Source: an uncultured Sulfitobacter sp.
Lineage (GTDB): Bacteria > Pseudomonadota > Alphaproteobacteria > Rhodobacterales > Rhodobacteraceae
Reading direction: 5' to 3'
Length of the DNA: 64,000 nucleotides
NCBI GenBank assembly: GCA_947501805.1
Contig: CANMXJ010000003.1
Span: 186,001 to 250,000 of the forward strand
This document shows, one piece after another, positions 49,942-59,283 of the stretch. Every line of letters starts with the position of its first letter. Position 1 is the stretch's first letter. Both the position numbers and the translations under genes were made by a program. The notes beneath the pieces were generated by a model that had not been told where the DNA came from, searched no databases, and worked only from the letters and a program-made list of their open reading frames with translations.

Positions 49942-49986
49942 GACCTAATGCTGGGATCAACCCGGCTACCTATAGGGAGTTACCAT

Positions 49987-51072
49987 ATGAGTTATCGTAT
50001 TCTTGGCAGTGTTGCCGTGGCCGCGTTGCTGGCAAGTGCTGCAACAGCTGAAGAAGTTCGCGTCTACAATTGGTCGGATTACATCGACGAATCACTGCTG
50101 GAAAAATTTGAAGCGGAAACAGGCATTGATTTGATCTATGATGTCTTTGACAGCAACGAAGTGCTTGAGACAAAATTGTTGGCCGGTGGATCCGGTTATG
50201 ACGTGGTTGTGCCATCAGGTACTTTCTTGCAGCGCCAGATCACTGCAGGCGCGTTCCAGAAACTGGACAAGTCGAAGTTGAGCAATTCGGGCAACATGTG
50301 GGACGTGATCAGCGATCGCGTGAGCAAATATGACCCCGGCAACGAATATGCGATCAACTACATGTGGGGCACTACCGGCATCGGCGTGAACATTGGCAAG
50401 GTCAAAGAAGCGCTTGGTGATGACGCGCCTGTTGATTCTCTTGCGCTGGTTCTTGATCCGGCGAATATGGAAAAGCTGCAGGAATGCGGAGTTCATTTTC
50501 TTGATGCCCCTGCCGAGATCATTCCGGCGGCGCTGGCCTACATGGGTGAAGACCCAGACAGCCAAGACCCGGATGTGATCAAAAAGACGGAACCGGTCCT
50601 GTCTGCCATCGCGCCATTTGTGCAGAAGTTCCACAGTTCTGAATACATCAATGCGTTAGCCAACGGTGATATTTGCGTCGCAGTTGGTTGGTCTGGTGAC
50701 ATTCTGCAAGCACGTGATCGTGCCGCCGAAGCTGACAACGGTGTCGAGATTGAATACTACGCGCCCAAAGAGGGCGCACTGATGTGGTTTGATAACATGG
50801 CGATCCCTGTGGATGCGCCAAATCCTGAAGCGGCCCACAAGTTCCTGAACTTCATCATGGATGCTCAGAACATGGCGGCGGCGTCGAACTATGTTTATTA
50901 TGCCAACGGAAACAAGGCTTCGCAGGAATTCCTTGTAGAAGATGTGCTGGGAGATACCGCGATTTACCCTGACGCGGAAACGCTTGAAAAGCTGTACACA
51001 ACATCGCCTTACGGCCCCAAAGTTCAGCGGGTCGTGACGCGGATGTGGACCAAGATCAAGTCCGGCACCTAA
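49987..51072 (+). CDS. potF: Polyamine ABC transporter periplasmic binding protein, PotF-like
   Basis: A 361-residue binding protein with signal peptide (SYRILGSVAVAALLASAATA-EE). The mature start EVRVYNWSDYIDESLLEKFE is the PotD/PotF signature, and AVGWSGDILQARDRAAEA and APKEGALMWFDNMAIPVDAPN follow. It captures putrescine or related polyamines in the periplasm. ATG 49987 is chosen because AGGGAG precedes it and the signal peptide begins there. A hairpin after its stop probably limits readthrough to potGHI. Confidence 0.92.
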   Translation: MSYRILGSVAVAALLASAATAEEVRVYNWSDYIDESLLEKFEAETGIDLIYDVFDSNEVLETKLLAGGSGYDVVVPSGTFLQRQITAGAFQKLDKSKLSNSGNMWDVISDRVSKYDPGNEYAINYMWGTTGIGVNIGKVKEALGDDAPVDSLALVLDPANMEKLQECGVHFLDAPAEIIPAALAYMGEDPDSQDPDVIKKTEPVLSAIAPFVQKFHSSEYINALANGDICVAVGWSGDILQARDRAAEADNGVEIEYYAPKEGALMWFDNMAIPVDAPNPEAAHKFLNFIMDAQNMAAASNYVYYANGNKASQEFLVEDVLGDTAIYPDAETLEKLYTTSPYGPKVQRVVTRMWTKIKSGT

Positions 51073-51078
51073 GACCTG

Positions 51079-51114
51079 AAAAGGGCGCAGTTCATCATGG
51101 CTGCGCCCTCTTTT
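51079..51114 (+). terminator. Intercistronic hairpin between potF and potG
   Basis: AGGGCGCAG (51082-51090) and CTGCGCCCT (51101-51109) form a 9-bp stem with a 10-base loop, followed by CTTTTC. It lies just past the potF stop. Such leaky terminators or 3'-end shields keep binding protein mRNA more abundant than the membrane genes downstream. Confidence 0.7.
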
Positions 51115-51140
51115 CTGACCAACACAGGGATATCAACCGC

Positions 51141-52268
51141 GTGAGCCAAACAGTATTTGCCCCTTGGGAAAATCCCGACGAGAAACCGCTGATACGGTTT
51201 CAGAACGTCACCAAACGATTTGGCGAATTTACCGCCATTGATGATTTGACACTTGATATTTATGCGCAGGAATTTTTTGCCCTGCTCGGACCGTCCGGCT
51301 GTGGCAAGACAACCATGATGCGGATGTTGGCCGGTTTTGAAACGGTAACCGAAGGTCGGATTGAACTGGCAGGCCAGGACATCGGGCATGTCCCGCCAAA
51401 CGAGCGCGCCGTGAATATGATGTTTCAGTCCTATGCGTTGTTCCCGCATCTAAGTGTCTGGGAAAACATTGCCTTTGGATTGAAGCGCGACAAGAAAAGC
51501 AAAGGCGAAATCGAGGCGCGCGTCGAGGAAATGCTCAAGCTTGTACGGCTGGAAAAATTCGCCCGCCGCAAACCGCATCAGATCTCGGGTGGTCAACGCC
51601 AGCGTGTCGCATTGGCGCGATCACTGGCCAAAGCGCCCAAGCTGTTGCTATTGGACGAACCCCTTGGTGCGCTTGACAAAAAGCTGCGGCAGGAAACCCA
51701 GTTCGAATTGATGGACATTCAAGAGACCACAGGCACCACCTTTGTTATCGTGACCCACGACCAGGAGGAGGCGATGACAGTTGCGTCCCGCGTGGCTGTA
51801 ATGGACGAAGGACTGATCGTTCAGGTCGCAACACCTGCTGCGATTTATGAGTATCCGAATTCGGTCTATGTTGCTGATTTCATTGGAGATGTTAATATCA
51901 TCGAAGGTCAGGTGAGTCCGTCAGGAGACGGGGAATACGCGTTGACGTGGAACGAGGGGCAGTCCCCGATTGAGGCGGCGTCCCAAACCGTATTCAGTGA
52001 GGGGCAAAAGGCGCATCTGGCGATCCGGCCCGAGAAAATCCGCATATCAACAGAAAAACCCGAAGATGCAGTGAACGCAATGCAAGGCAAGGTTCTCGAC
52101 ATTGCCTATCTCGGCAACCTGTCAACCTATCACGTAGAACTGCCCGGTGGTCAGATCATCAAAGCACAAACCGCCAACACCCGTCGCCTTGCGCGACGTG
52201 ATATCACCTGGGAAGACCCAGTCTGGATTTCATGGAGCGCGACGGCAGGCGTGATGTTAGAGCAATGA
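51141..52268 (+). CDS. potG: Polyamine ABC transporter ATP-binding protein, PotG-like
   Basis: A 375-residue ABC ATPase. Walker A GPSGCGKTT, signature SGGQRQRVALARSL, Walker B LLLDEPLGALD and a C-terminal TOBE domain (AHLAIRPEKIRIST). GTG 51141 (VSQTVFAPWENPDEKP) is chosen because AGGGA precedes it; a longer frame would cross the hairpin and has no similarity. It energises the PotHI permease. Confidence 0.93.
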   Translation: MSQTVFAPWENPDEKPLIRFQNVTKRFGEFTAIDDLTLDIYAQEFFALLGPSGCGKTTMMRMLAGFETVTEGRIELAGQDIGHVPPNERAVNMMFQSYALFPHLSVWENIAFGLKRDKKSKGEIEARVEEMLKLVRLEKFARRKPHQISGGQRQRVALARSLAKAPKLLLLDEPLGALDKKLRQETQFELMDIQETTGTTFVIVTHDQEEAMTVASRVAVMDEGLIVQVATPAAIYEYPNSVYVADFIGDVNIIEGQVSPSGDGEYALTWNEGQSPIEAASQTVFSEGQKAHLAIRPEKIRISTEKPEDAVNAMQGKVLDIAYLGNLSTYHVELPGGQIIKAQTANTRRLARRDITWEDPVWISWSATAGVMLEQ

Positions 52269-53143
52269 TGCGCCGTACCGCATTAATCGCCGTTCCGTAT
52301 TTATGGTTGATGGTGTTGTTTCTGGCACCCTTTCTCATTGTTCTGAAAATCTCTCTTTCGGACGCGGCCTTGGCGATTCCGCCATATACACCGACATTCA
52401 AGGACGGAATCGGGGCGCTGATCCGGGAGTTGGATTTCGAGAACTTCGTCTTCCTCACCGAAGATGACCTGTATTGGAAAGCCTACCTCAGTTCGTTCCG
52501 TATCGCGTTTATCTCAACCGTGCTGACGCTGCTGGTTGGTTATCCCATCGCGTACGGCATGGCTAAGGCACCGGATGAATGGCGCGCCACACTGATGATG
52601 CTGGTGATTCTGCCGTTCTGGACATCGTTCTTGATCCGCGTTTACGCGTGGATGGGCATCCTTAGCAATGAAGGGCTTTTAAATCAGTTATTGCTCTGGC
52701 TCGGTTTGACGTCCGAGCCGCTGGTGATCCTGAACACGACCACGGCTGTCTACATCGGAATCGTTTATACGTATCTACCGTTTATGATCCTGCCGATTTA
52801 TGCGGCGCTGGACCGCCTTGATGCGTCTCTGGATGAGGCTGCTCAAGACCTTGGCTGTACCCGTATGCAAGCCTTCTGGCTGGTTACAATTCCACTGTCA
52901 AAAAATGGGATTGTTGCAGGATCATTCCTTGTGTTCATTCCGGCGCTGGGCGAATTTGTGATCCCGTCACTGCTTGGTGGTTCCGGCACGCTGATGATCG
53001 GCAAGGTTCTGTGGGAAGAGTTCTTTAACAATCGTGACTGGCCTGTTGCATCGGCAGTAGCTGTAATCCTGTTGCTGTTGCTGATCATTCCCATCGTGCT
53101 GTTTCAACGCAACCAGCAAAAGCAGCAGGAGGCTGAACAATGA
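52265..53143 (+). CDS. potH: Polyamine ABC transporter permease, PotH-like
   Basis: A 292-residue permease with about six membrane segments and the EAA loop DEAAQDLGCTRMQAFWLVTIPLSKNGI near residue 200, where the ATPase docks. ATG 52265 overlaps the potG stop (ATGA). Pairs with the next gene product to form the membrane channel. Confidence 0.92.
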   Translation: MMRRTALIAVPYLWLMVLFLAPFLIVLKISLSDAALAIPPYTPTFKDGIGALIRELDFENFVFLTEDDLYWKAYLSSFRIAFISTVLTLLVGYPIAYGMAKAPDEWRATLMMLVILPFWTSFLIRVYAWMGILSNEGLLNQLLLWLGLTSEPLVILNTTTAVYIGIVYTYLPFMILPIYAALDRLDASLDEAAQDLGCTRMQAFWLVTIPLSKNGIVAGSFLVFIPALGEFVIPSLLGGSGTLMIGKVLWEEFFNNRDWPVASAVAVILLLLLIIPIVLFQRNQQKQQEAEQ

Positions 53144-53958
53144 AACGTATGTCATGGTTCAACGTAACCTCTCTGACGCTGGGTTTTGCGTTCCTGTATC
53201 TGCCAATGGTGGTGCTGGTGATCTACAGCTTCAACTCTTCCAAACTGGTGACAGTCTGGGCAGGATTTTCCACCAAGTGGTACGGGGAACTGTTCCAGAA
53301 CGAAGCGTTTCTGGATGCGGCCTGGGTGACGATTAAAGTGGCTGTGGTGTCGTCAACTTTCGCTACGGTTCTAGGTACGATGGCAGCATATGTGCTGGTG
53401 CGCGGTGGGCGCTTCATGGGGCGTACCTTGTTTTCCGGTATGATCTACGCGCCATTGGTGATGCCTGAAGTGATTACTGGCCTGTCGCTGCTCTTGCTGT
53501 TCATCGGAATCGGATTGGACCGCGGTGTGCTGACCATCGTTTTGGCGCACACGACTTTTTCGATGTGTTATGTGTCGGTCGTCGTGTCCTCACGGTTGGT
53601 CTCATTTGACCGGTCTCTCGAAGAAGCCGCGCTTGATCTGGGATCCACCCCTTGGGAAGCTTTCCGCCTTGTCACATTGCCGATCATCGCTCCAGCGGTG
53701 ATATCTGGCTGGTTGTTGGCCTTCACACTCAGCCTTGATGATTTGGTGATTGCGTCCTTCACGTCGGGTCCGTCCGCGACAACCCTACCCATCAAGATAT
53801 TCTCTGCCGTGCGATTGGGGGTCTCGCCGGAGATCAACGCGCTGTCGACAATAATGATCTTGATTGTGACGGTGGGCGTGGTCACAGCGTCCCTTGTATC
53901 AAAACAATCGGCAATACGTGCCCAAAAAGACGCGCGTGCCGCCGAACGGGCCGATTAA
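53140..53958 (+). CDS. potI: Polyamine ABC transporter permease, PotI-like
   Basis: A 272-residue permease with about six membrane segments and EAA loop EEAALDLGSTPWEAFRLVTLPIIAPA. The motif FTLSLDDLVIASFTSGP is typical of PotC/PotI. ATG 53140 overlaps the potH stop, and its TAA overlaps the next start as TAATG. Confidence 0.93.
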   Translation: MKRMSWFNVTSLTLGFAFLYLPMVVLVIYSFNSSKLVTVWAGFSTKWYGELFQNEAFLDAAWVTIKVAVVSSTFATVLGTMAAYVLVRGGRFMGRTLFSGMIYAPLVMPEVITGLSLLLLFIGIGLDRGVLTIVLAHTTFSMCYVSVVVSSRLVSFDRSLEEAALDLGSTPWEAFRLVTLPIIAPAVISGWLLAFTLSLDDLVIASFTSGPSATTLPIKIFSAVRLGVSPEINALSTIMILIVTVGVVTASLVSKQSAIRAQKDARAAERAD

Positions 53959-55286
53959 TGCGGCGGATATATCCGGAGTTTGCCTATTCGGACGCCCCCC
54001 GTGCTGCTTGCTGGTGGGACCAGACCTGCGACATGCCGGACCGCCCAGCACTTAAGGGCGATGTAGAGTGCGACGTGGCCATTATCGGCGGCGGGTTCAC
54101 AGGGATTTCGGCGGCGTTGCATCTGGCCGAAGCGGGTGTTTCGGTTTGCGTTCTGGAAAACCGCTTTGTGGGCTGGGGTGCCTCTGGTCGCAATGGCGGG
54201 TTCTGTTGTTTGGGCGGCGGGATGCTGGACAACGCAGCCCTTGTGAAATCATTTGGCAGGCAGGGTCGGGATGACTGGCGTCAGACAGAAGTGAACAGCA
54301 TTCGCTTGGTTGAATCCTTGTTGACGCGTTTCAATCTTGATGTGGATCGGCATTCAAATGGCGAAACGCAAGTCGCGCATCGCCCCCGTGATTTTGAGAT
54401 AATGCGAAAGGACATAGTCTACTACGCAGAAAGCTATGGTCTTGAGGCGCGTTTGACTGAACCGGGAGCCCTTGCTTCCGAAGGAATGAATGCCGGCTTT
54501 CACGGGGCAATAACGATCCCGATCGGTTTTGGCCTGAACCCGCGAAAGTATATCATGGGAATTGCGGCAGCTGCCGAGCGTGCCGGTACTTCAATCTTTC
54601 ACGACTCGCCTGTGATCGGCATCAAAGGTCAACGTGGGCGATTTCATATCCAGACATCCGGTGGAAAAGTACGGGCGGGACGCGTGATTGTTGCAACAAA
54701 CGGGTATTCTTCCGAAGATTTACCTGACTGGCTGACGAGTCGTTACATGCCGACCCAATCGAGCATCATTGTAACACGACCGATGTCGCAATCGGAGTTG
54801 GGTGCGCAGGGATGGACCAGCGGGCAGGCCTCATACGATAGCCGCCATCTGCTGCATTATTTTAGGCTGATGCCCGATAACCGAATGTTATTTGGAGTCC
54901 GCGGCGGGCTTTTGGCGACGCCGGGTTCGGAGGCGCGTGCAATCAAGCGTGCGCGGGCTGATTTCGATGCAATTTTCCCCGCATGGCGCAATATTGAAAC
55001 ACCGCAAAGATGGTCCGGGATGGTCTGCATTGCGCGCGACAGAATGCCATTTGTCGGCGAAATCCCGGACATGCCGGGCGTTTTCACAAGCCTATGCTAT
55101 CATGGCAACGGCGTCGCCATGGCGAGTTATTGCGGTGCCCTGCTAAGTGATTTGGTGCAGGATAAGAAAACTTCCCGCCTATACCCCGAGGCGATCCAAC
55201 GCCCATTGGCCAAATTTGAACTTGGGCGACTACGCCGTTTGATCATGCCATTGGCGTACGCTGGTTATGCGGTGTCCGACTGGTAA
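53958..55286 (+). CDS. FAD-dependent oxidoreductase, PuuB/DAO-type
   Basis: A 442-residue flavoprotein with the N-terminal dinucleotide motif VAIIGGGFTGISAALHLAEAG and the C-terminal region YHGNGVAMASYCG of the DAO family. The start PRAACWWDQTCDMPDRPALKGDVECDVAIIGGG is like gamma-glutamylputrescine oxidoreductase PuuB and related amine oxidases. Overlap with potI (TAATG) ties it to the transporter, so an imported amine or its conjugate is the likely substrate. No gamma-glutamylputrescine synthetase is in the window, so use of a glutamylated substrate is not shown. Confidence 0.85.
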   Translation: MRRIYPEFAYSDAPRAACWWDQTCDMPDRPALKGDVECDVAIIGGGFTGISAALHLAEAGVSVCVLENRFVGWGASGRNGGFCCLGGGMLDNAALVKSFGRQGRDDWRQTEVNSIRLVESLLTRFNLDVDRHSNGETQVAHRPRDFEIMRKDIVYYAESYGLEARLTEPGALASEGMNAGFHGAITIPIGFGLNPRKYIMGIAAAAERAGTSIFHDSPVIGIKGQRGRFHIQTSGGKVRAGRVIVATNGYSSEDLPDWLTSRYMPTQSSIIVTRPMSQSELGAQGWTSGQASYDSRHLLHYFRLMPDNRMLFGVRGGLLATPGSEARAIKRARADFDAIFPAWRNIETPQRWSGMVCIARDRMPFVGEIPDMPGVFTSLCYHGNGVAMASYCGALLSDLVQDKKTSRLYPEAIQRPLAKFELGRLRRLIMPLAYAGYAVSDW

Positions 55287-55308
55287 AAGGCGCGCAGTGT
55301 CTTTTGGC

Positions 55309-55977
55309 CTAAATGCCACTTGCTTCTCTTAGGCCGGATACATCATCGGCCAGAACCGCTGATCCTCCTTCAAGAATGAGCACTGCTTGGCCTGCCTCCA
55401 TTCTTGTTTCAACAACCCGCCCGTAGGTTTCGGTTGGTTCAGACAAGATTACTTCTCCATTTGCGCGGCTTTCAATATCAAAACTGTAAAGTCCATTTTT
55501 GAACGGCGTTCCATCATTTGCAACGCCAGCCCATTCGATCGGCTCTGCCGCAACGGGCAGTTGGACGCGTTGGACTTCCTGTCCGGTGCCATCGCGCACA
55601 ATCAGGAATACTTCGTCAGACACAGCGGCAGGATTTGGTGTGAAGCGGACGGGGCGGCCGTCAAACATGACAGGCGCTGTTGTACGGGCCTCCATTCCGA
55701 TCCAACCCGCCATTTGTGTCATATTGCCTGATCCAAGTTGTGCTGCCAGTGACGTCAGCAGGTCATTTGAAAGAACCTGCTGCTCAACCATCGAAAATTG
55801 TGCCAGTTGGGCCGCATATTCCGATGAATCAATCGGTTCAAGCGGGTCCTGATATTTGGCCTGCGCCGTTAACATCTTGAGAAACGTCTCAAAATCCGAC
55901 GATAAGACCGGCTTGGTTTGTGGTTCGTTCTTGGCGGTAGCCGCCGCTCCAGCAGCGGTTGAGGTTAAGATGTCCAT
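55309..55977 (-). CDS. flgD: Flagellar hook assembly protein FlgD
   Basis: A 222-residue hook cap protein. The N-terminal FLKMLTAQAKYQDPLEPIDSSEYAAQLAQFSMVEQQ is the FlgD signature, followed by the beta domain with GMEARTTAPVMFDGRPVRF. It scaffolds hook polymerisation. It lies 12 bases after fliK on the minus strand; the two form a short operon. Confidence 0.96.
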   Translation of the reverse strand: MDILTSTAAGAAATAKNEPQTKPVLSSDFETFLKMLTAQAKYQDPLEPIDSSEYAAQLAQFSMVEQQVLSNDLLTSLAAQLGSGNMTQMAGWIGMEARTTAPVMFDGRPVRFTPNPAAVSDEVFLIVRDGTGQEVQRVQLPVAAEPIEWAGVANDGTPFKNGLYSFDIESRANGEVILSEPTETYGRVVETRMEAGQAVLILEGGSAVLADDVSGLREASGI

Positions 55978-55989
55978 ACTACTTCCTGT

Positions 55990-57432
55990 TCATAGTCGAA
56001 TGTCGAGACCGGCAATTTGGCCGGAATTCATATCAATTCGGGTTATCGCCTCAGTCGGTTCTGCAGGATGATCCGACAGCACGGAGGTTTGCCTATCTTC
56101 TGGGTCTCTGTTTTTGCCGTCGCCCGACTGTTCACCGCCAGAAAAAGAAAATGCTATATTGCTGTAACCAATGTCCTGAAATGCAGATTCTAAGCCGTTT
56201 ATGTGACGGCGTAGCAGGTCCATCGTTTCGGACCTTTCAGCCATGACAGTGACCACAATTCCCGCTTCGGTGGCAGAAACGGCCAACCTGACCTGCCCCA
56301 GTTCCTTGGGGCTAAGCGAGATTTCAACCGGACGGTTCGGCATTTGCTGTAGAGCTTCAGCAATTTGTCGGGATACATGATGGGACATATCTGCGCGGCC
56401 GACCGCCGAATGGGTCGCATTTGAAGGCGTGGTAACACCATCAAGCCGCGGTAAATGTGTTTCCGTTTCGGAGAGGGTGTGTATCTGACTTTGCCCCTCG
56501 AAGGATATATCGGATAGCTTTGGCATCTGAGCGCCTACAACCGGTATTCCGGCGTTCAAGTTCAAAGCACCCGCTTTCAATGGTGATTGAAACGATGGTG
56601 GTGAAAGATCAGTGCTATGCGGGTCATGGGATTGGAGGGTGGAATTCGGCATCTGGCCACTAAAGATCGAAACCGTGTGAGCTGTCGAATTGCCTATGCC
56701 GGGGCTTGCCGCCGAATCAAGGGATGCGACACTGGTATTTGCTGATCCTAACGACTGCTGGGTTGAAAAGCCGTCTACTACCCTTTTGCCTTTTCTTGTC
56801 GTGTCGAATAGAAGTGATGGAGAAGTATCCTGTAGTTCAGCGTTAGCTAAATTTTGAGCAGAGACTAGTCCTATTGAAGACTGTGCACTATTGGTTGAAA
56901 CGTATTCGCCGTTATTACCTGCGGAATTCTGAAATATACTTAATCTGAACAGTTTTTCCGCGGCGAGCTCACCTAGAAAATTCTTCTCTGCGAAGGAAAA
57001 ATCTGAATCTATTGTAGGCGCTGGCGCAATTTGGTGCATCAAACTTTTGCCTAAGGACAGTGAAGTCGTAGTGCCTGAGGGCTCCGAAGAATTTGACGAA
57101 ATTGGATTGACCCCAAACTGCACCAGCGATACATCATTACTCTCTGAATGATCCAGACTTGCATTCTCCAATTCATTTTTATTCTTCTGTGCGGTTTTAT
57201 CCAATTCCGCTGCTTTTTTTTCCGCAGTCATTTCCTGCGCTCTTAATGCATGAATAGCACCATCTATTGATTCACTTTCAGATGTGTGAGGTATTTCAAA
57301 AACAGCAGCAAAACTGGAATTGTTGTCGGGGGTGGTGCTTCTCTTACTGCCCGTATCCGATGCGTTTTCAGACGCTATGTCCCTAGGCACTTCCGTTTGG
57401 GCTGGATGGCTGTGGTTTAGGATGAATTGCAC
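55990..57432 (-). CDS. fliK: Flagellar hook-length control protein FliK
   Basis: A 480-residue protein, mostly Ser/Asn/Thr-rich and low complexity, with the conserved Flg_hook domain near residues 365-435 (LSPKELGQVRLAVSATEAG ... LRRHINGLESAFQDIGY). It measures hook length and switches export to filament subunits. The start is GTG 57432 with GGAGAG in front. Base composition of its middle part is more AT-rich than the neighbours, as expected of a fast-evolving linker. Confidence 0.88.
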   Translation of the reverse strand: MQFILNHSHPAQTEVPRDIASENASDTGSKRSTTPDNNSSFAAVFEIPHTSESESIDGAIHALRAQEMTAEKKAAELDKTAQKNKNELENASLDHSESNDVSLVQFGVNPISSNSSEPSGTTTSLSLGKSLMHQIAPAPTIDSDFSFAEKNFLGELAAEKLFRLSIFQNSAGNNGEYVSTNSAQSSIGLVSAQNLANAELQDTSPSLLFDTTRKGKRVVDGFSTQQSLGSANTSVASLDSAASPGIGNSTAHTVSIFSGQMPNSTLQSHDPHSTDLSPPSFQSPLKAGALNLNAGIPVVGAQMPKLSDISFEGQSQIHTLSETETHLPRLDGVTTPSNATHSAVGRADMSHHVSRQIAEALQQMPNRPVEISLSPKELGQVRLAVSATEAGIVVTVMAERSETMDLLRRHINGLESAFQDIGYSNIAFSFSGGEQSGDGKNRDPEDRQTSVLSDHPAEPTEAITRIDMNSGQIAGLDIRL

Positions 57433-57548
57433 ATTGCTCTCCGAGAGTTCTTCTCTGGTCGAGAACCTTATGAACCTACATCCTTACCAGTTGTTTACCG
57501 GATATGGTGCATATTCCAAAAAATAGACGGCAATTTAAGGAACCTGAA

Positions 57549-57827
57549 ATGGATGCCATTCACCCTAGTCCAGCCATGACCGACCCCGTATCAAAGCATG
57601 CCCTATTGCGGAAGACGGCAGAGAAACTTGAGGCCAGCTTTCTTGCAGAAATGCTTAAATCAGCGGGGTTTGGCGCGTCACGGCAGGAGTTTGGTGGTGG
57701 CGCAGGAGAGGATCAATTTACGTCCTTTCTGGTGCAAGAGCATGCAATGGCAATGGTCCGTGCAGGCGGTATCGGGCTAAGCGAAACAATTTATAATGCA
57801 CTGAAGGAGCAAGAACGTAATGGCTGA
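57549..57827 (+). CDS. Flagellar rod-binding protein, FlgJ N-terminal-domain type
   Basis: A 92-residue protein matching only the rod-binding domain of FlgJ: KLEASFLAEMLKSAGFG ... GAGEDQFTSFLVQEHAMAMVRAGGIGLSETIYNAL. The muramidase half of enterobacterial FlgJ is absent, as is usual in alphaproteobacteria. It helps cap the growing rod. ATG 57549 fits the family. The next gene starts 8 bases before its stop. Confidence 0.85.
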   Translation: MDAIHPSPAMTDPVSKHALLRKTAEKLEASFLAEMLKSAGFGASRQEFGGGAGEDQFTSFLVQEHAMAMVRAGGIGLSETIYNALKEQERNG

Positions 57828-58176
57828 AACGAATACGGAAACATCTGTAAAACTCAACGAGATTCTGGATGAAGAACGTGAGGCTTTATTGCGTGGGGAT
57901 CTGGAGAAATTGAGCGCTTTGTTGGTACCGAAAGAGACCTTGATCGAAGCGATGAATTCAATCCCGCAGGCAGATTTGAACGCGGTGCGAATTCTGGATG
58001 GTAAGGTACGCCGAAATCAGGCGCTGTTGGATGGCGCGCTGGAAGGCATTCGCTCTGTTGCGCACAGGATGGCCCGTTTGCGTGATGTCAAAGGCGCACT
58101 TGAGACATATGGTGCAGATGGCAAAAGGCACGACATTCCGCTTGGCCCGGACAGTTCGGTAGAGCGGCGTGCATAA
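57820..58176 (+). CDS. FlgN-like flagellar export chaperone
   Basis: A 118-residue all-helical acidic protein (VKLNEILDEEREALLRGDLEKLSALLVPKETLIEAM), the pattern of FlgN chaperones for hook-associated proteins. Identity is supported by overlap with the rod-binding gene and by lying just before flagellin. Sequence similarity in this family is low, so the call rests partly on context. Confidence 0.65.
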   Translation: MAETNTETSVKLNEILDEEREALLRGDLEKLSALLVPKETLIEAMNSIPQADLNAVRILDGKVRRNQALLDGALEGIRSVAHRMARLRDVKGALETYGADGKRHDIPLGPDSSVERRA

Positions 58177-58348
58177 TCATTTGAGTAAAAATCCAGAGAC
58201 TTGCCAGAGCTGCATTCAGCATTCGTTAACGCAGACACGTCAGTTCTTTCTGTGCATCCGAGGTCGGATGGCGCACTGCTTCACAAAAAGCGGATGCATT
58301 CGTCAGAAAGACATGTCGTCCAACCCTTTGGGGGGTGGGACATAAACG

Positions 58349-58361
58349 GACGCAAAGCGTC
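58349..58361 (+). promoter_or_regulatory. Small hairpin in the flagellin mRNA leader
   Basis: GACGC (58349-58353) and GCGTC (58357-58361) enclose AAA, 21 bases before the flagellin ATG and just upstream of its AAAGGA ribosome binding site. FlbT in Caulobacter acts on the 5' leader of flagellin mRNA, and flbT is two genes downstream here, so this stem is a candidate part of its target. Confidence 0.35.
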
Positions 58362-58382
58362 AATGACTAAAGGAAAAGCTTC

Positions 58383-59210
58383 ATGTCGAGCATTCTTACA
58401 AACAATGGTGCAATGGTTGCACTGCAGACCTTGAAATCTATCAACTCGAATCTGTCGGACACTCAAAACCAGATTGCTACGGGTAAAGAAATTGGCTCCG
58501 CCAAGGACAATTCAGCGATTTGGGCAATTTCCAAAGTTATGGAAGCAGATGTAGCAGGATTCGATGCTGTGACAAAGTCATTGGCTGTTGGAGAGGCAAC
58601 ACTCGGCGTCGCATCTGCGGGTGCGGAGTCGATTGTAGAAACGCTGAAGGAAATGGAAGCACTGGCAGTTGCCGGCGGCAGTGAAACTGCTGATTTCACA
58701 AAGATCCAAGCTGATATGTTGCAGAAAGTTGCACAGATCACTGATACGATCGAAGCGTCCCAGTTCAACGGGGTGAACCTATTGTCGACCGCTGGCGATC
58801 CGCTGACAATTGTTTCGTCAGTCAATCGGGTTGGAACTGCAGCTGCAACGACAGATACGATCTCGGTCGCGAATCTTGATTTCGAAGCGGGTATCGACAC
58901 TGCTGGCATGACAGCTATTACGGATTCTGCCACAGCCTCTGATGCTTTTAATGAAATCCAAGCAATGATGGCGACAGCGTTGACTGGAGCTTCGACAATT
59001 GGTTCCGCGGCTAGCCGCGTTTCTGATCAAAAGGCCTTTGTTGGAAAGTTGAGTGACTCACTTAAGTCCGGCATCGGTGCTCTGGTTGACGCGGACATGG
59101 AATCTGCTTCTGCCCGTTTGCAGGCGTTGCAGACACAGCAACAGTTGGGTGTTCAGGCACTGTCGATTGCTAATCAGGCACCTCAGACAATCCTGTCTCT
59201 CTTCCGTTAA
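58383..59210 (+). CDS. fliC: Flagellin
   Basis: A 275-residue flagellin with conserved coiled-coil ends: N-terminal MSSILTNNGAMVALQTLKSINSNL and C-terminal ARLQALQTQQQLGVQALSIANQAPQTILSLFR. The central part is short, so the variable D2/D3 domains are missing, as is common in Rhodobacterales. AAAGGA lies 8 bases before ATG. It is followed by flaF and flbT. It forms the filament. Confidence 0.97.
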   Translation: MSSILTNNGAMVALQTLKSINSNLSDTQNQIATGKEIGSAKDNSAIWAISKVMEADVAGFDAVTKSLAVGEATLGVASAGAESIVETLKEMEALAVAGGSETADFTKIQADMLQKVAQITDTIEASQFNGVNLLSTAGDPLTIVSSVNRVGTAAATTDTISVANLDFEAGIDTAGMTAITDSATASDAFNEIQAMMATALTGASTIGSAASRVSDQKAFVGKLSDSLKSGIGALVDADMESASARLQALQTQQQLGVQALSIANQAPQTILSLFR

Positions 59211-59222
59211 ACCAATGGTTCT

Positions 59223-59245
59223 GGGGGCAGGGTGAACCTGTCTCC
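59223..59245 (+). terminator. GC-rich hairpin downstream of flagellin
   Basis: GGGGGCAGG (59223-59231) and CCTGTCTCC (59237-59245) pair with two G-U wobbles around a 5-base loop, 13 bases past the flagellin stop. No T tract follows. It probably stabilises or partly ends the flagellin message before flaF. Confidence 0.35.
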
Positions 59246-59283
59246 GGGGCCCACACACCATCCAAAATTAGGTAAGGTTTAAC

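Noticed and set aside
58260..58290. Sigma-54-like TGGC element before flagellin
   Set aside because: The GC doublet needed at -12 is missing at the right spacing.
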